This document shows positions 1 to 7,402 of a stretch of 32,067 nt of DNA, one piece after another. Below the pieces are notes generated by a model. That model ran no database searches. It was not told the DNA's origin and saw only the letters and a list, made by a program, of their open reading frames with translations. Both the position numbers and the translations under genes were made by a program. Position 1 is the first letter of the stretch, and the number at the start of each line of letters is the position of its first letter. This DNA is from Fischerella muscicola SAG 1427-1 = PCC 73103 (GTDB lineage: Bacteria > Cyanobacteriota > Cyanobacteriia > Cyanobacteriales > Nostocaceae). The stretch is taken from the NCBI RefSeq assembly GCF_000317245.1, contig NZ_AJLJ01000179.1, positions 1 through 32,067 on the forward strand. The letters run 5' to 3'.

Positions 1-55
1 TGGGGTTTTTTTATGTGCAAAAACAAACATGTAGCCAAATTTTTGCACAAAATTA

Positions 56-91
56 TCCGGAGCATACTGGTTTTTCCCAGAACATATTAAT
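56..91 (+). promoter_or_regulatory. DIF+-type heterocyst promoter of nsiR1 copy A
   Basis: TCCGGA at 56-61 and TATTAAT at 85-91 are 23 bases apart. This puts TCCGGA at the -35 position of a transcript starting near 97. TCCGGA at -35 is the published signature of HetR-dependent, differentiation-specific (DIF+) promoters in Nostoc sp. PCC 7120. The start site is inferred from spacing, not measured. Confidence 0.7.
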
Positions 92-96
92 GGTAG

Positions 97-151
97 ATGC
101 ACCCTGATAACTCGCTCCCCTAGTTAACTGTCGGTTGCTAGGGGATTTTTT
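97..151 (+). ncRNA. nsiR1: NsiR1-like small RNA, copy A
   Basis: The predicted transcript is about 55-60 nt, from near 97 to the T-run at 146-151. This matches the ~60 nt reported for NsiR1, a heterocyst-specific sRNA made from tandem repeats near hetF in Nostoc sp. PCC 7120. Its 3' half folds as an intrinsic terminator: TCCCCTAG (116-123) pairs with CTAGGGGA (138-145), with an inner AAC/GTT pairing around a TGTCG loop (129-133). Identity rests on promoter type, size, tandem layout and terminator; no alignment was run. Confidence 0.7.
116..151 (+). terminator. Rho-independent terminator, nsiR1 copy A
   Basis: A CCCCTAG/CTAGGGG stem is followed by ATTTTTT. Confidence 0.75.
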
Positions 152-194
152 ATGTGCAAAAACAAACATGTAGCCAAATTTTTGCACAAAATTA

Positions 195-230
195 TCCGGA
201 GCATACTGGTTTTTCCCAGAACATATTAAT
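195..230 (+). promoter_or_regulatory. DIF+-type heterocyst promoter of nsiR1 copy B
   Basis: TCCGGA at 195-200 and TATTAAT at 224-230 repeat the copy A arrangement exactly, with the same 23-base gap. Confidence 0.7.
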
Positions 231-235
231 GGTAG

Positions 236-291
236 ATGCACCCTGATAACAAACTCCCCTTGATAGCTGTCGGCTACTAGGGGATTTTTTT
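236..291 (+). ncRNA. nsiR1: NsiR1-like small RNA, copy B (last unit)
   Basis: This is the second visible copy and the last of the array, with the start inferred near 236. It ends in the terminator at 255-291 (CTCCCCT pairing with AGGGGA, then seven Ts). It differs from copy A mainly in the stem. The inner pairs change from AAC/GTT to AGC/GCT while the TGTCG loop (268-272) is kept, so pairing is preserved. Confidence 0.7.
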
Positions 292-629
292 GTGAGAAAA
301 ACATATAATAACGCATCTTTGCAAAAATTGCTCAGATGTATTAAAACTTTATTGTTTGTTTGCACTTCAGATACATTTGTGTATTTGTTAATTGCAAACT
401 AATTTATTTTATCATTTTTATAGCTAGCCACATCGTTAATCTCTGTTGTAATGTGGAAGCATTTGTTAATGTACAATGCCGATGCGTTTTCGTTGCTGCT
501 TAGTATAAAATTGCATGAATGATCATAGCGAAATTCTAGTACCAAAACTCCGCAAGCCTTTACTTTACGTTTACCTTTGTGTCCCTGTGCGTTTTAAATC
601 GCTACAAATTAATTAATGCAAAGTAGGAT
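292..629. other. Gene-free gap between nsiR1 array and RNase gene
   Basis: This AT-rich stretch has no convincing ORF, hairpin terminator or RNA gene. It separates the rightward sRNA array from the leftward RNase gene. hetF, which neighbours the array in Nostoc sp. PCC 7120, is not here and would have to lie left of the window. Confidence 0.5.
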
Positions 630-2675
630 TTAGGCTTCTTGATAAATTACTTCTTGAAATTGAATTACATCTTTTTGGGGGTCAGCATGAGAAACTTTCA
701 CTGCAACCTGTTCACCTAACTTTAAAGCACGCCGAAAAGACATTGGTAACTGCAAACCCAAATCTTCCAAAAGAATTAGTGCTAGACCGCTATCTTCTCT
801 CAACCACATCAATACTGTGGCATGCCAAACACTATCTGTACAACGACGCAAGTACTCTAATGCCCAATATCTGTTAGTCTGCCGTTCTACCATTGTTACT
901 TCTTGGGTGATGGTCGTGACGGTCATCATTACTTCTTTGAGCTGTTCGGCAGAAAAGGGCGGAATATCTCCGCGCAGATGTGCTTTGAGTTGAAAATGGG
1001 TGAGTAAGTCGCTGTAGCGGCGAATGGGAGAGGTAGCCTGGGTATAAGTATCTAAGCCTAAACCAGCATGACGCACTGGTGTAATGCTCATTTCACTCTT
1101 GGGCATACAACGACGCATAGCACAGGCCCGTACAAAACCCGCTGGTAGCTGGAGTAATTCTTGTTCAGGGGGTAATTCTGGTTGGGGTTGACCACGAAAA
1201 GGCAGAGGAATTTGATGAGCCTGACCATAACGGGCAGCAACTTCACCAGCAAGTATCATCATCTCTGCTACTAGTTGCCTGGAGGGGGAGTCGTCTAAAA
1301 CATAGATGTTAATATCATCTTCTTTGACTTTAATCATTGCCTCCGGCATATTAATGCTGATGGCCCCTTGGGCATATCTCCAAGCTTTACGCTTATTAGC
1401 CCATTTGGCGATCGCGGCAATTTCTGGTTCCGCCTGCACGTCTAAGTCCAGCACTTCGTCTACGTCTTCGTAGGTGAGGCGATAAGTAGGTTTTATCAAG
1501 CTGGCATGAATGTTGTAATCTTCTACCGCCCCAGATGCATCTAAAATGATTCCAAAGCTCAAAGCACAACAAACCTGTCCTTGCACCAAACTCATGGGTC
1601 CAGTTGCCAATATTTCTGGAAACATGGGAACCATACCAGTAGGTAAATAAACTGTGCTACCCCGCTTTCTGGCTTCTAAGTCTAACTCATCTTCTGGCAT
1701 CAAAAAGCGTGTTGGGTCAGCGATATGTACCCACAATCTTTCCCGCCCATCTGGAAGTTGCTCCCAACTCAAACCATCATCTATTTCTGTCGTACTTTCA
1801 TCATCAATTGTGTACACTTTGAGATAGGTCAGATCCAAGCGGTTAGAATCTGGATCAGGCGGTGGTGATTGTAATCGCAGTTGCGACACTTCTAGTACCT
1901 TTGGAGGAAATTGAACTGGAATTGAGGAACGACGCAGAAATAAATTTTCATGAGGACTCCACCAACCCAAGTCTACCAATAATTGCAAAGCTCCTTGGGG
2001 TGTTGCAGAACGCCCTAGCATGTTCATCGTTTCCAGGACAGGTGCTGGCGGCGGATAGGCACGAGCCAGTGAATCAAAATTTAGCCCTACACGTACAATA
2101 TCGGCAAGCAGTGCTGCATATTTTTCTAAAGCTTCTAAGCGGTGGCGGTCATGCCTTTGCCACTCGACTGCTTCGCCTTTGAGCGCTTGTTCAACACGAG
2201 CCAAAAATTCTTGTTGTCCTTTTGCTTTGAGCGCCTCTACTTCTAGTTGGTGTTTACGTTCTGCAACCTGAGCTGCTGTGCGGGGTTCGTAAGCATCTCC
2301 CTTTTGCTTGAAATAGATTTTATCGTCTGATAGCAAGCAATAAGCAGCGTAACACTGATGTGCTTGTGAGCCAGAAAACAGTAGATTTGCCATTTCTTGT
2401 GGCGTTACTGTTTCCCCATCCTCTACTAGTAGTTCCCAAGCGACTTCTAAACTTGATGGATCTAAGTAAGGCTTGACTTCTTCGAGAAAACTAGAAATTT
2501 GTGAGGATTTGTAGCTTTGTCCGTTAACTGTATATGTTATTTGTCTAGGCGCGAGACTGTGAGATTGACCCCGTTCATCGATAATGAACCAACGGGTCTT
2601 GCCGTCTGGACGATCTACCACACCCAAACGGCGATCGCCTTGAAGTCTAAATTCAACTAGCGTCCCCTTCTCCAC
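630..2675 (-). CDS. rnb: RNase II/RNase R-family 3'-5' exoribonuclease (RNB domain)
   Basis: This is a 681-residue processive 3'-5' exoribonuclease of the RNB superfamily, acting in mRNA decay or RNA maturation in the cytoplasm. The RNB catalytic domain spans about 280-590. Its metal-binding aspartates are visible in TIDDESTTEIDDGLS (289-303), and the family's TSPIRRYSDLL motif lies further on. The N-terminal ~250 residues are a basic, helical region without a clear E. coli-type cold-shock pair, as is usual in cyanobacterial members. The start is GTG at 2675 with GAGG just upstream; a nearby ATG at 2686 is out of frame. It lies 220 bp downstream of rpsR on the same strand. The family is certain; the II versus R label is not. 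Confidence 0.92.
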   Translation of the reverse strand: MEKGTLVEFRLQGDRRLGVVDRPDGKTRWFIIDERGQSHSLAPRQITYTVNGQSYKSSQISSFLEEVKPYLDPSSLEVAWELLVEDGETVTPQEMANLLFSGSQAHQCYAAYCLLSDDKIYFKQKGDAYEPRTAAQVAERKHQLEVEALKAKGQQEFLARVEQALKGEAVEWQRHDRHRLEALEKYAALLADIVRVGLNFDSLARAYPPPAPVLETMNMLGRSATPQGALQLLVDLGWWSPHENLFLRRSSIPVQFPPKVLEVSQLRLQSPPPDPDSNRLDLTYLKVYTIDDESTTEIDDGLSWEQLPDGRERLWVHIADPTRFLMPEDELDLEARKRGSTVYLPTGMVPMFPEILATGPMSLVQGQVCCALSFGIILDASGAVEDYNIHASLIKPTYRLTYEDVDEVLDLDVQAEPEIAAIAKWANKRKAWRYAQGAISINMPEAMIKVKEDDINIYVLDDSPSRQLVAEMMILAGEVAARYGQAHQIPLPFRGQPQPELPPEQELLQLPAGFVRACAMRRCMPKSEMSITPVRHAGLGLDTYTQATSPIRRYSDLLTHFQLKAHLRGDIPPFSAEQLKEVMMTVTTITQEVTMVERQTNRYWALEYLRRCTDSVWHATVLMWLREDSGLALILLEDLGLQLPMSFRRALKLGEQVAVKVSHADPQKDVIQFQEVIYQEA

Positions 2676-2895
2676 AAGCCTCGCATCTTAATTAAAATTT
2701 TAGATTTTAGGTTTTAGATTTTGGATGAAATAACTTGCTATTAAATCCTAAATCTAAATGATTCTAAGCTTGAATCAGCCAATTTTACACTTAACTTTCT
2801 TAGATTTTAGATTTTGGACTCAGAAACGCCAAGTGCAATGCTACGTAAACTCAGCTTATTGATCTAAAATCCAAAATCCAAAAATACAATTATAG
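2676..2895. repeat. AT-rich short repeats between rpsR and the RNase gene
   Basis: Variants of TTAGATTTTAGATTTTGGA occur in both orientations (about 2698-2726, 2800-2820 and 2862-2884). This can form imperfect inverted repeats between rpsR and the RNase gene. A related ATCCAAAATCCAAAAT string recurs at 23161. There is no coding potential. Confidence 0.5.
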
Positions 2896-3111
2896 TTAGC
2901 CTTCTGCATTGATAAACGGCAACAAAGCCAAGATTCTGGCACGTTTAATCGCTAATGTTAACGCTCGCTGTTGCTGAGATGTCAATCCAGTGATTCGACG
3001 TGGCAAGATTTTACCGCGCTCAGTGATAAATTTACGCAGTAGGTCTACATCTTTGTAGTCAATTGGTTCTCCCGGCTTAATCGGAGACAAACGACGACGG
3101 TAATAACTCAT
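2896..3111 (-). CDS. rpsR: 30S ribosomal protein S18
   Basis: This 71-residue protein of the 30S platform binds S6 and 16S rRNA. The sequence has the S18 hallmarks: a Tyr/Arg-rich start, [22 protein letters not shown] and the C-terminal helix with [20 protein letters not shown]. The length is normal. It sits 6 bp downstream of rpmG and is surely co-transcribed; the rpmG-rpsR pair is common in cyanobacteria. Confidence 0.97.
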   Translation of the reverse strand: MSYYRRRLSPIKPGEPIDYKDVDLLRKFITERGKILPRRITGLTSQQQRALTLAIKRARILALLPFINAEG

Positions 3112-3117
3112 GGTTGT

Positions 3118-3312
3118 CTATTTAATTTCCTTGTGAACGGTATGTTTGTTGCAGTGAGTGCAGAACTTTTTGAGTTCTAAACGGTTGGTGGTGTTACGAC
3201 GATTCTTAGTCGAGGTATAACGTGAAACACCTGGAGAACGCTTATCTGGATTTGTACGGCACTCCGTACATTCCAGTGTCACTATGATTCGGACACCTTT
3301 AGCCTTAGCCAT
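3118..3312 (-). CDS. rpmG: 50S ribosomal protein L33
   Basis: This 64-residue large-subunit protein begins [18 protein letters not shown]. Two cysteine pairs, CTEC near residue 15 and CTHC near 52, form the zinc ribbon of the C+ type of L33, so this is the zinc-binding paralogue type. [20 protein letters not shown] is diagnostic. It is the upstream gene of the rpmG-rpsR unit. Confidence 0.97.
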   Translation of the reverse strand: MAKAKGVRIIVTLECTECRTNPDKRSPGVSRYTSTKNRRNTTNRLELKKFCTHCNKHTVHKEIK

Positions 3313-3355
3313 AATTTTACAAACAATTAAGCCTGAGAATAATTAACACAAATAT

Positions 3356-3901
3356 TTATCTTCGCACATTTCGTTGCAAAGTTTCAAGCATTCGCTTGAC
3401 TTTTATATCTAGCGAATAGCCACGATTTGCCGAAACGATTATAGTCTTAGCATAGCGGTCATGCAAAGCTTGCCGCAGCTGGCTGTCGGATACAGCTGGA
3501 CCACAATCGATGGCTAAAGGAAGTATTAGCAGTATAGCAGTGGGATTGCGGATAATATTGCTTAAGGCGATCGCAAGTAAAAGCGCACCCAAGCCAATGA
3601 TCGCCTCTCGTTGCAAAAGAGCTTGTAAATCTGGGACTTTTCCTCGTTTAACTTCCAGCACTCTCATATCCAGAGCATAGCGCCCTAAACTTTGTCCTTG
3701 GTTGTTATATACAACTAATACTCGTAACACCAGCCAAGCGATCACAAAAACCAGTATTTGGAGAAATTGAATACCAAGCGCACTAGTTCCCAACAAAGAG
3801 CTAACTGACCACACAATCAAAAAATCAATCCCAAATGCCATAATTCGTCGCCCGAATTCAACTCTGGGATAGTTTGGTGGGGGTATGTGTTCAATAGTCA
3901 T
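3356..3901 (-). CDS. RDD family membrane protein
   Basis: This 181-residue integral membrane protein of unknown transport or structural role carries the signature Arg and two Asp of the RDD family: R18/R19, D26 in the first hydrophobic helix and HDRY (D148). Hydrophobic helices lie at about 21-40, 45-65 and 100-130. Its stop is 43 bp upstream of the rpmG start on the same strand, so it may be read into the ribosomal genes. The C-terminal ~35 residues are basic and probably cytosolic. Confidence 0.8.
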   Translation of the reverse strand: MTIEHIPPPNYPRVEFGRRIMAFGIDFLIVWSVSSLLGTSALGIQFLQILVFVIAWLVLRVLVVYNNQGQSLGRYALDMRVLEVKRGKVPDLQALLQREAIIGLGALLLAIALSNIIRNPTAILLILPLAIDCGPAVSDSQLRQALHDRYAKTIIVSANRGYSLDIKVKRMLETLQRNVRR

Positions 3902-4100
3902 AAAATACTGTGATTATATAATTTTTTATAAGTATTATTGGTTTTTTATATATTTCTAATCTTAAAAGCTTTTAACCCTAAATGTAGCGATCGCTATTTA
4001 ACCAATTCTTAGTTGAATATAAGCATTTTTTATGATCTAAATAGAACAAACGTGAGTAATATTGAGTAATTCTCAAAATAACTAAAATAACCTGAATTAA

Positions 4101-5294
4101 ATGAGTAAATTGACAGATAACACCCACGATAAGAGAGTACATCTTCATTATTTAGATGGTTTACGTGGTTTGGCAGCTTTATACGTGGTTTTTTCCCATC
4201 TATGGGAATTACAAGGACATGATTTACCAGGTATGTGGCTGAGTTTTAGCAAAATATTTAGATATGGACTTTTTAGTGTAGCTATATTTATTGTCCTCTC
4301 AGGATACTGTTTAATGCTGCCAGTAGCTCGTTCTCAGACAGGTTATATTTCCGGGGGTTTATTTAATTATATAAAGCGACGAGCGCGTCGAATATTACCA
4401 CCATATTATTCGGCACTGATATTGTCATTAATAGTAGGGATATTACTCACAATTTTAATTAATCTTCATTTTCTGTATTGGAATAATAATATTTGGGGAC
4501 ATTTTGAGCATAACTTTTCACTTTTTGATGTCCTTTGCCATCTATTTTTAATTCACAATCTTATTCCCAGCGATGAAATTTATAAAATCAACGGGCCGAT
4601 GTGGAGTGTTGCGACTGAATGGCAGATTTACTTCTTATTTCCTCTGATTTTACTGCCTATGTGGCGTCGTTTCGGCTGGTTTGTAGTGATTAGCTTGGCT
4701 TTTTTATTAGGATTATTGCCTTATTATTTATCCCATGGATTAATCGGTAGAGCGCATACATGGTATCTTGGTTTGTTTGCTTTAGGAATGATGGCAGCAG
4801 ATATTGGATTTTCTCAAAAACACTATTTGCAAAAAATCAGGAAATCACTACCCTGGGGTTTACTAGCCGCAATATTTTTTGCTATGGCTTTATTGGCTGA
4901 TATGTCGCAAAAGTTTGGCTTAGAAATATGGGTAAATGAATTGTGTGTTGGTTTAGCTGCTGCGTGTTTGTTAGTCTATTGTACTAACTGCATTGTAGAA
5001 GATAAAACACCACCTTTAGTATTAAAAATCTTGCAATCTCCTGGCGCGATCGCACTAGGAACATTTTCTTACAGTTTATATCTACTACACTCTATAGTCT
5101 TAACTATACTCAATCAGTATCTACATACCTTACAATTTACCCCTGTCAAAAGAGAAATTATCTTCTATACAACTGGTTTACCACTATCATTATTAATTGC
5201 CTATATTTTCTACTTAATCTTTGAGCGTCCATTTATGTCTGGCTTCTTACAAAAACGGAAAGTTAAAGATGCCGTGAAAATAGATGAAAATTGA
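4101..5294 (+). CDS. Acyltransferase 3 family membrane protein (OafA/YrhL-like)
   Basis: This 397-residue polytopic membrane protein matches acyltransferase 3 enzymes, which O-acylate cell-surface sugars or lipids. The N-terminal LDGLRGLAALYVVFSHLWE (about 18-36) has the family's Arg-Gly-Leu-Ala-Ala run and catalytic-type His. The RRARRILPPYYSAL motif near 90 is also typical. About ten hydrophobic helices follow, ending in a basic tail. The substrate cannot be read from sequence. No glycan genes flank it. The coding sequence looks more AT-rich than its neighbours, which could mean transfer, but I did not compute this. A strong hairpin follows at 5323-5354. Confidence 0.87.
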   Translation: MSKLTDNTHDKRVHLHYLDGLRGLAALYVVFSHLWELQGHDLPGMWLSFSKIFRYGLFSVAIFIVLSGYCLMLPVARSQTGYISGGLFNYIKRRARRILPPYYSALILSLIVGILLTILINLHFLYWNNNIWGHFEHNFSLFDVLCHLFLIHNLIPSDEIYKINGPMWSVATEWQIYFLFPLILLPMWRRFGWFVVISLAFLLGLLPYYLSHGLIGRAHTWYLGLFALGMMAADIGFSQKHYLQKIRKSLPWGLLAAIFFAMALLADMSQKFGLEIWVNELCVGLAAACLLVYCTNCIVEDKTPPLVLKILQSPGAIALGTFSYSLYLLHSIVLTILNQYLHTLQFTPVKREIIFYTTGLPLSLLIAYIFYLIFERPFMSGFLQKRKVKDAVKIDEN

Positions 5295-5322
5295 TGAGTT
5301 GTGAATATTGAGAGAGCTAGCA

Positions 5323-5354
5323 GATCCCCGACTTCGCATGAGTTGTCGGGGATC
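5323..5354. repeat. GATCCCCGAC hairpin repeat, copy 1 (possible terminator)
   Basis: A perfect 10-bp stem, GATCCCCGAC (5323-5332) with GTCGGGGATC (5345-5354), encloses a 12-nt loop just after the acyltransferase gene. The same stem recurs at 17191 and 28381, so it is an interspersed repeat that may also end transcripts. The T-run after it is short. Confidence 0.65.
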
Positions 5355-5440
5355 TTGTTGTTCACAGGAGAGCATGAACTATTTTGGAATTTGAGGTAAT
5401 CTCAAAATAAAGGATTGTTACATCAGGCTGTGTACTGACT

Positions 5441-5833
5441 ATGAATATCATTCAAATCCTCAAAGAAGATTATCAAAGATTTCCAGCAAATCAAACTTAC
5501 AGCATCTACGCTGAAGAGGTTTATTTTCAAGACCAAGTATTTAAATTTCGGGGTATTCAGCTATACAAGCTGATGATTAAATTTATTGAGACTTTTTTTT
5601 TAAATCCCAAAATGGATTTGCATGATATCCAAAAAGAGGGAGACATAATTACAACTAAGTGGACACTCAGTTGGAATACTCCCCTCCCCTGGAAACCGCG
5701 CATTTCTATCCCTGGTTGGAGTGAGTTACGTCTCAACTGTGATGATTTAATCGTTTCTCATATAGATCATTGGAATTGTTCGCGTCTAGATGTGATCAAA
5801 CAACATTTCTCTGCTAAACAATCGATAATGTAA
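5441..5833 (+). CDS. DUF2358 family protein
   Basis: This 130-residue soluble protein matches the DUF2358 family of cyanobacteria and plants, which resembles the NTF2/SnoaL fold. Visible features are the N-terminal LKEDYQRFP, the [21 protein letters not shown] segment typical of NTF2-like cones, and the [19 protein letters not shown] region followed by [15 protein letters not shown]. No signal peptide or membrane helix is seen. It lies 38 bp upstream of the ArsA-like ATPase on the same strand, so the two may be co-expressed. The function is unknown. Confidence 0.78.
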   Translation: MNIIQILKEDYQRFPANQTYSIYAEEVYFQDQVFKFRGIQLYKLMIKFIETFFLNPKMDLHDIQKEGDIITTKWTLSWNTPLPWKPRISIPGWSELRLNCDDLIVSHIDHWNCSRLDVIKQHFSAKQSIM

Positions 5834-5871
5834 ATAAATGTAAAAACTTCTCAGATAAAGCAGAATCATCC

Positions 5872-7059
5872 ATGCGCGTAATTTTAATGACCGGGAAAGG
5901 TGGTGTAGGTAAAACTTCCGTAGCTGCTGCTACTGGATTGCGTTGTGCAGAACTTGGTTATCGTACCCTGGTTTTGAGTACAGATCCCGCTCACTCTTTA
6001 GCAGATAGTTTTGATCTTGAACTAGAACACGCTCCTCGGAAAATTCGCCCAAACTTGTGGGGTGCGGAACTAGATGCGCTACAAGAACTAGAGGGAAATT
6101 GGGGTGCTGTCAAGCGCTACATCACTCAAGTTTTACAAGCGCGAGGTTTGGATGGAGTACAAGCGGAAGAATTAGCTATTCTACCAGGGATGGATGAGAT
6201 TTTTAGCTTGGTAAGAATGAAACGCCATTACGATGAAGGCGATTTTGATGTTTTGATTATTGACTCCGCTCCAACAGGTACAGCATTGCGACTGCTGAGT
6301 TTACCAGAAGTCGGTGGTTGGTATATGCGCCGTTTTTACAAACCGTTTCAAAATATTTCTGTTGCTCTGAGACCTCTGGTTGAACCTCTGTTTAAACCCA
6401 TTGCTGGTTTTTCTTTACCAGATAAAGAAGTGATGGATGCACCTTATGAGTTTTATCAACAAATAGAAGCACTCGAAAAAGTCTTAACTGACAATAATCA
6501 AACCTCAGTGCGTCTGATTACCAACCCGGAAAAAATGGTAATTAAAGAATCTCTTCGCGCCCACGCTTACTTGAGTTTATATAATGTTGCGACCGATTTA
6601 GTTGTCGCAAATCGCATTATTCCTAACGAAGTCCAAGACTCATTCTTTCAGAAATGGAAAGAGAATCAACAGCAATATCGTCAGGAGATTCACGAAAATT
6701 TTCATCCTTTACCTGTGAAAGAAGTTCCTCTGTTTTCGGAAGAAATGTGTGGTTTAGCAGCCCTAGAACGACTCAAGGAAACTCTCTATAAAGATGAAGA
6801 TCCCAGTCAGGTTTATTATAAAGAAAATACGATTAGAGTTGTACAAGATAATAATCAATACAGCTTGGAATTGTATTTACCAGGAATTCCGAAAAACCAA
6901 GTTCAACTGAGTAAAACAGGTGATGAATTAAATATTACTATTGGTAATCATCGCCGAAATTTAGTTTTGCCACAAGCATTAGCAACACTGCAACCAGCAG
7001 GGGCGAAAATGGAAGATGATTATTTGAAAATTCGTTTTGCTGAGGCTGTAAATAGTTAA
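5872..7059 (+). CDS. ArsA/GET3-type ATPase with C-terminal HSP20-like domain
   Basis: This 395-residue P-loop ATPase is of the ArsA/TRC40 (GET3) group. The deviant Walker [10 protein letters not shown] is at 8-16. [14 protein letters not shown] (35-48) is switch I, and [16 protein letters not shown] is the family's switch II region. The last ~75 residues (about 320-395) form an alpha-crystallin/HSP20-like beta-sandwich, as in the ArsA_HSP20 arrangement common in cyanobacteria. I see no CxxC of eukaryotic GET3 and no arsenic-efflux partner nearby, so arsenite transport is unlikely. A role in tail-anchored or hydrophobic protein handling is possible but unproven. The upstream neighbour is the DUF2358 gene. 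Confidence 0.88.
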   Translation: MRVILMTGKGGVGKTSVAAATGLRCAELGYRTLVLSTDPAHSLADSFDLELEHAPRKIRPNLWGAELDALQELEGNWGAVKRYITQVLQARGLDGVQAEELAILPGMDEIFSLVRMKRHYDEGDFDVLIIDSAPTGTALRLLSLPEVGGWYMRRFYKPFQNISVALRPLVEPLFKPIAGFSLPDKEVMDAPYEFYQQIEALEKVLTDNNQTSVRLITNPEKMVIKESLRAHAYLSLYNVATDLVVANRIIPNEVQDSFFQKWKENQQQYRQEIHENFHPLPVKEVPLFSEEMCGLAALERLKETLYKDEDPSQVYYKENTIRVVQDNNQYSLELYLPGIPKNQVQLSKTGDELNITIGNHRRNLVLPQALATLQPAGAKMEDDYLKIRFAEAVNS

Positions 7060-7393
7060 TTTTTAGAGGTGGGTAATCCCCACTTCATCAATAATTTAGC
7101 AATTAACAAGCAAGTAAACTGTTATTTGAATAACAACAATATACCCGATTTTTTAAGAAATCAGGGTTCTGGCTTTGTCAATTTTCACTACTCCTAAACG
7201 GATTGCTATAGCTATCAACAGTTCTGAATTAATATTTCTTAATTACATAGTAGATACACTAGATTGCTATTATGTTTCAATAAAATTGAATATTAACTTT
7301 CGTATAAATTAAAACCAAGCTTTATTGATGCAGTATATATCATAATACACTGATACTTAACTTTATCTTAATCACAACTAATATCTCTTTTTT
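7060..7393. other. Intergenic region with two weak hairpins
   Basis: GTGGG-taatc-CCCAC at 7069-7083 follows the ATPase gene without a T-run. ACCCGATTT...AAATCAGGGT at 7143-7167 is an imperfect hairpin of a type often repeated in cyanobacteria. The remainder is very AT-rich leader before the photoreceptor gene. No recognisable promoter is claimed. Confidence 0.4.
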
Positions 7394-7402
7394 TTGGAAC
7401 AC

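Larger units (their letters stand above)
1..291 (+). repeat. 139-bp tandem direct repeat array (nsiR1-type), right-hand end
   Basis: Two near-identical units with a 139-bp period are visible (ATGTGCAAAAACAAACATG begins at 13 and at 152). Bases 1-12 look like the terminator tail of a further unit cut by the window edge. Each unit holds, in order, a TCCGGA box, a TATTAAT box, a short transcribed region and a hairpin with a T-run. This is the layout of the nsiR1 array described in heterocystous cyanobacteria. The array continues leftwards by an unknown number of copies. Confidence 0.85.

Noticed and set aside
53..316. 87-aa minus-strand ORF over the sRNA repeats
   Set aside because: It is generated by the 139-bp tandem units and runs antisense through promoters and terminators; its protein is internally repeated and has no ribosome site.
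5872..7059. Arsenite efflux ATPase (ArsA proper)
   Set aside because: It is a single ATPase half with an HSP20-like tail; no arsB, arsR or arsenic genes are nearby, and the usual ArsA metal-site cysteines are not seen.
7394..7402. TTG start for the photoreceptor gene
   Set aside because: It adds only three residues and has no ribosome site; ATG 7403 has GGA upstream.
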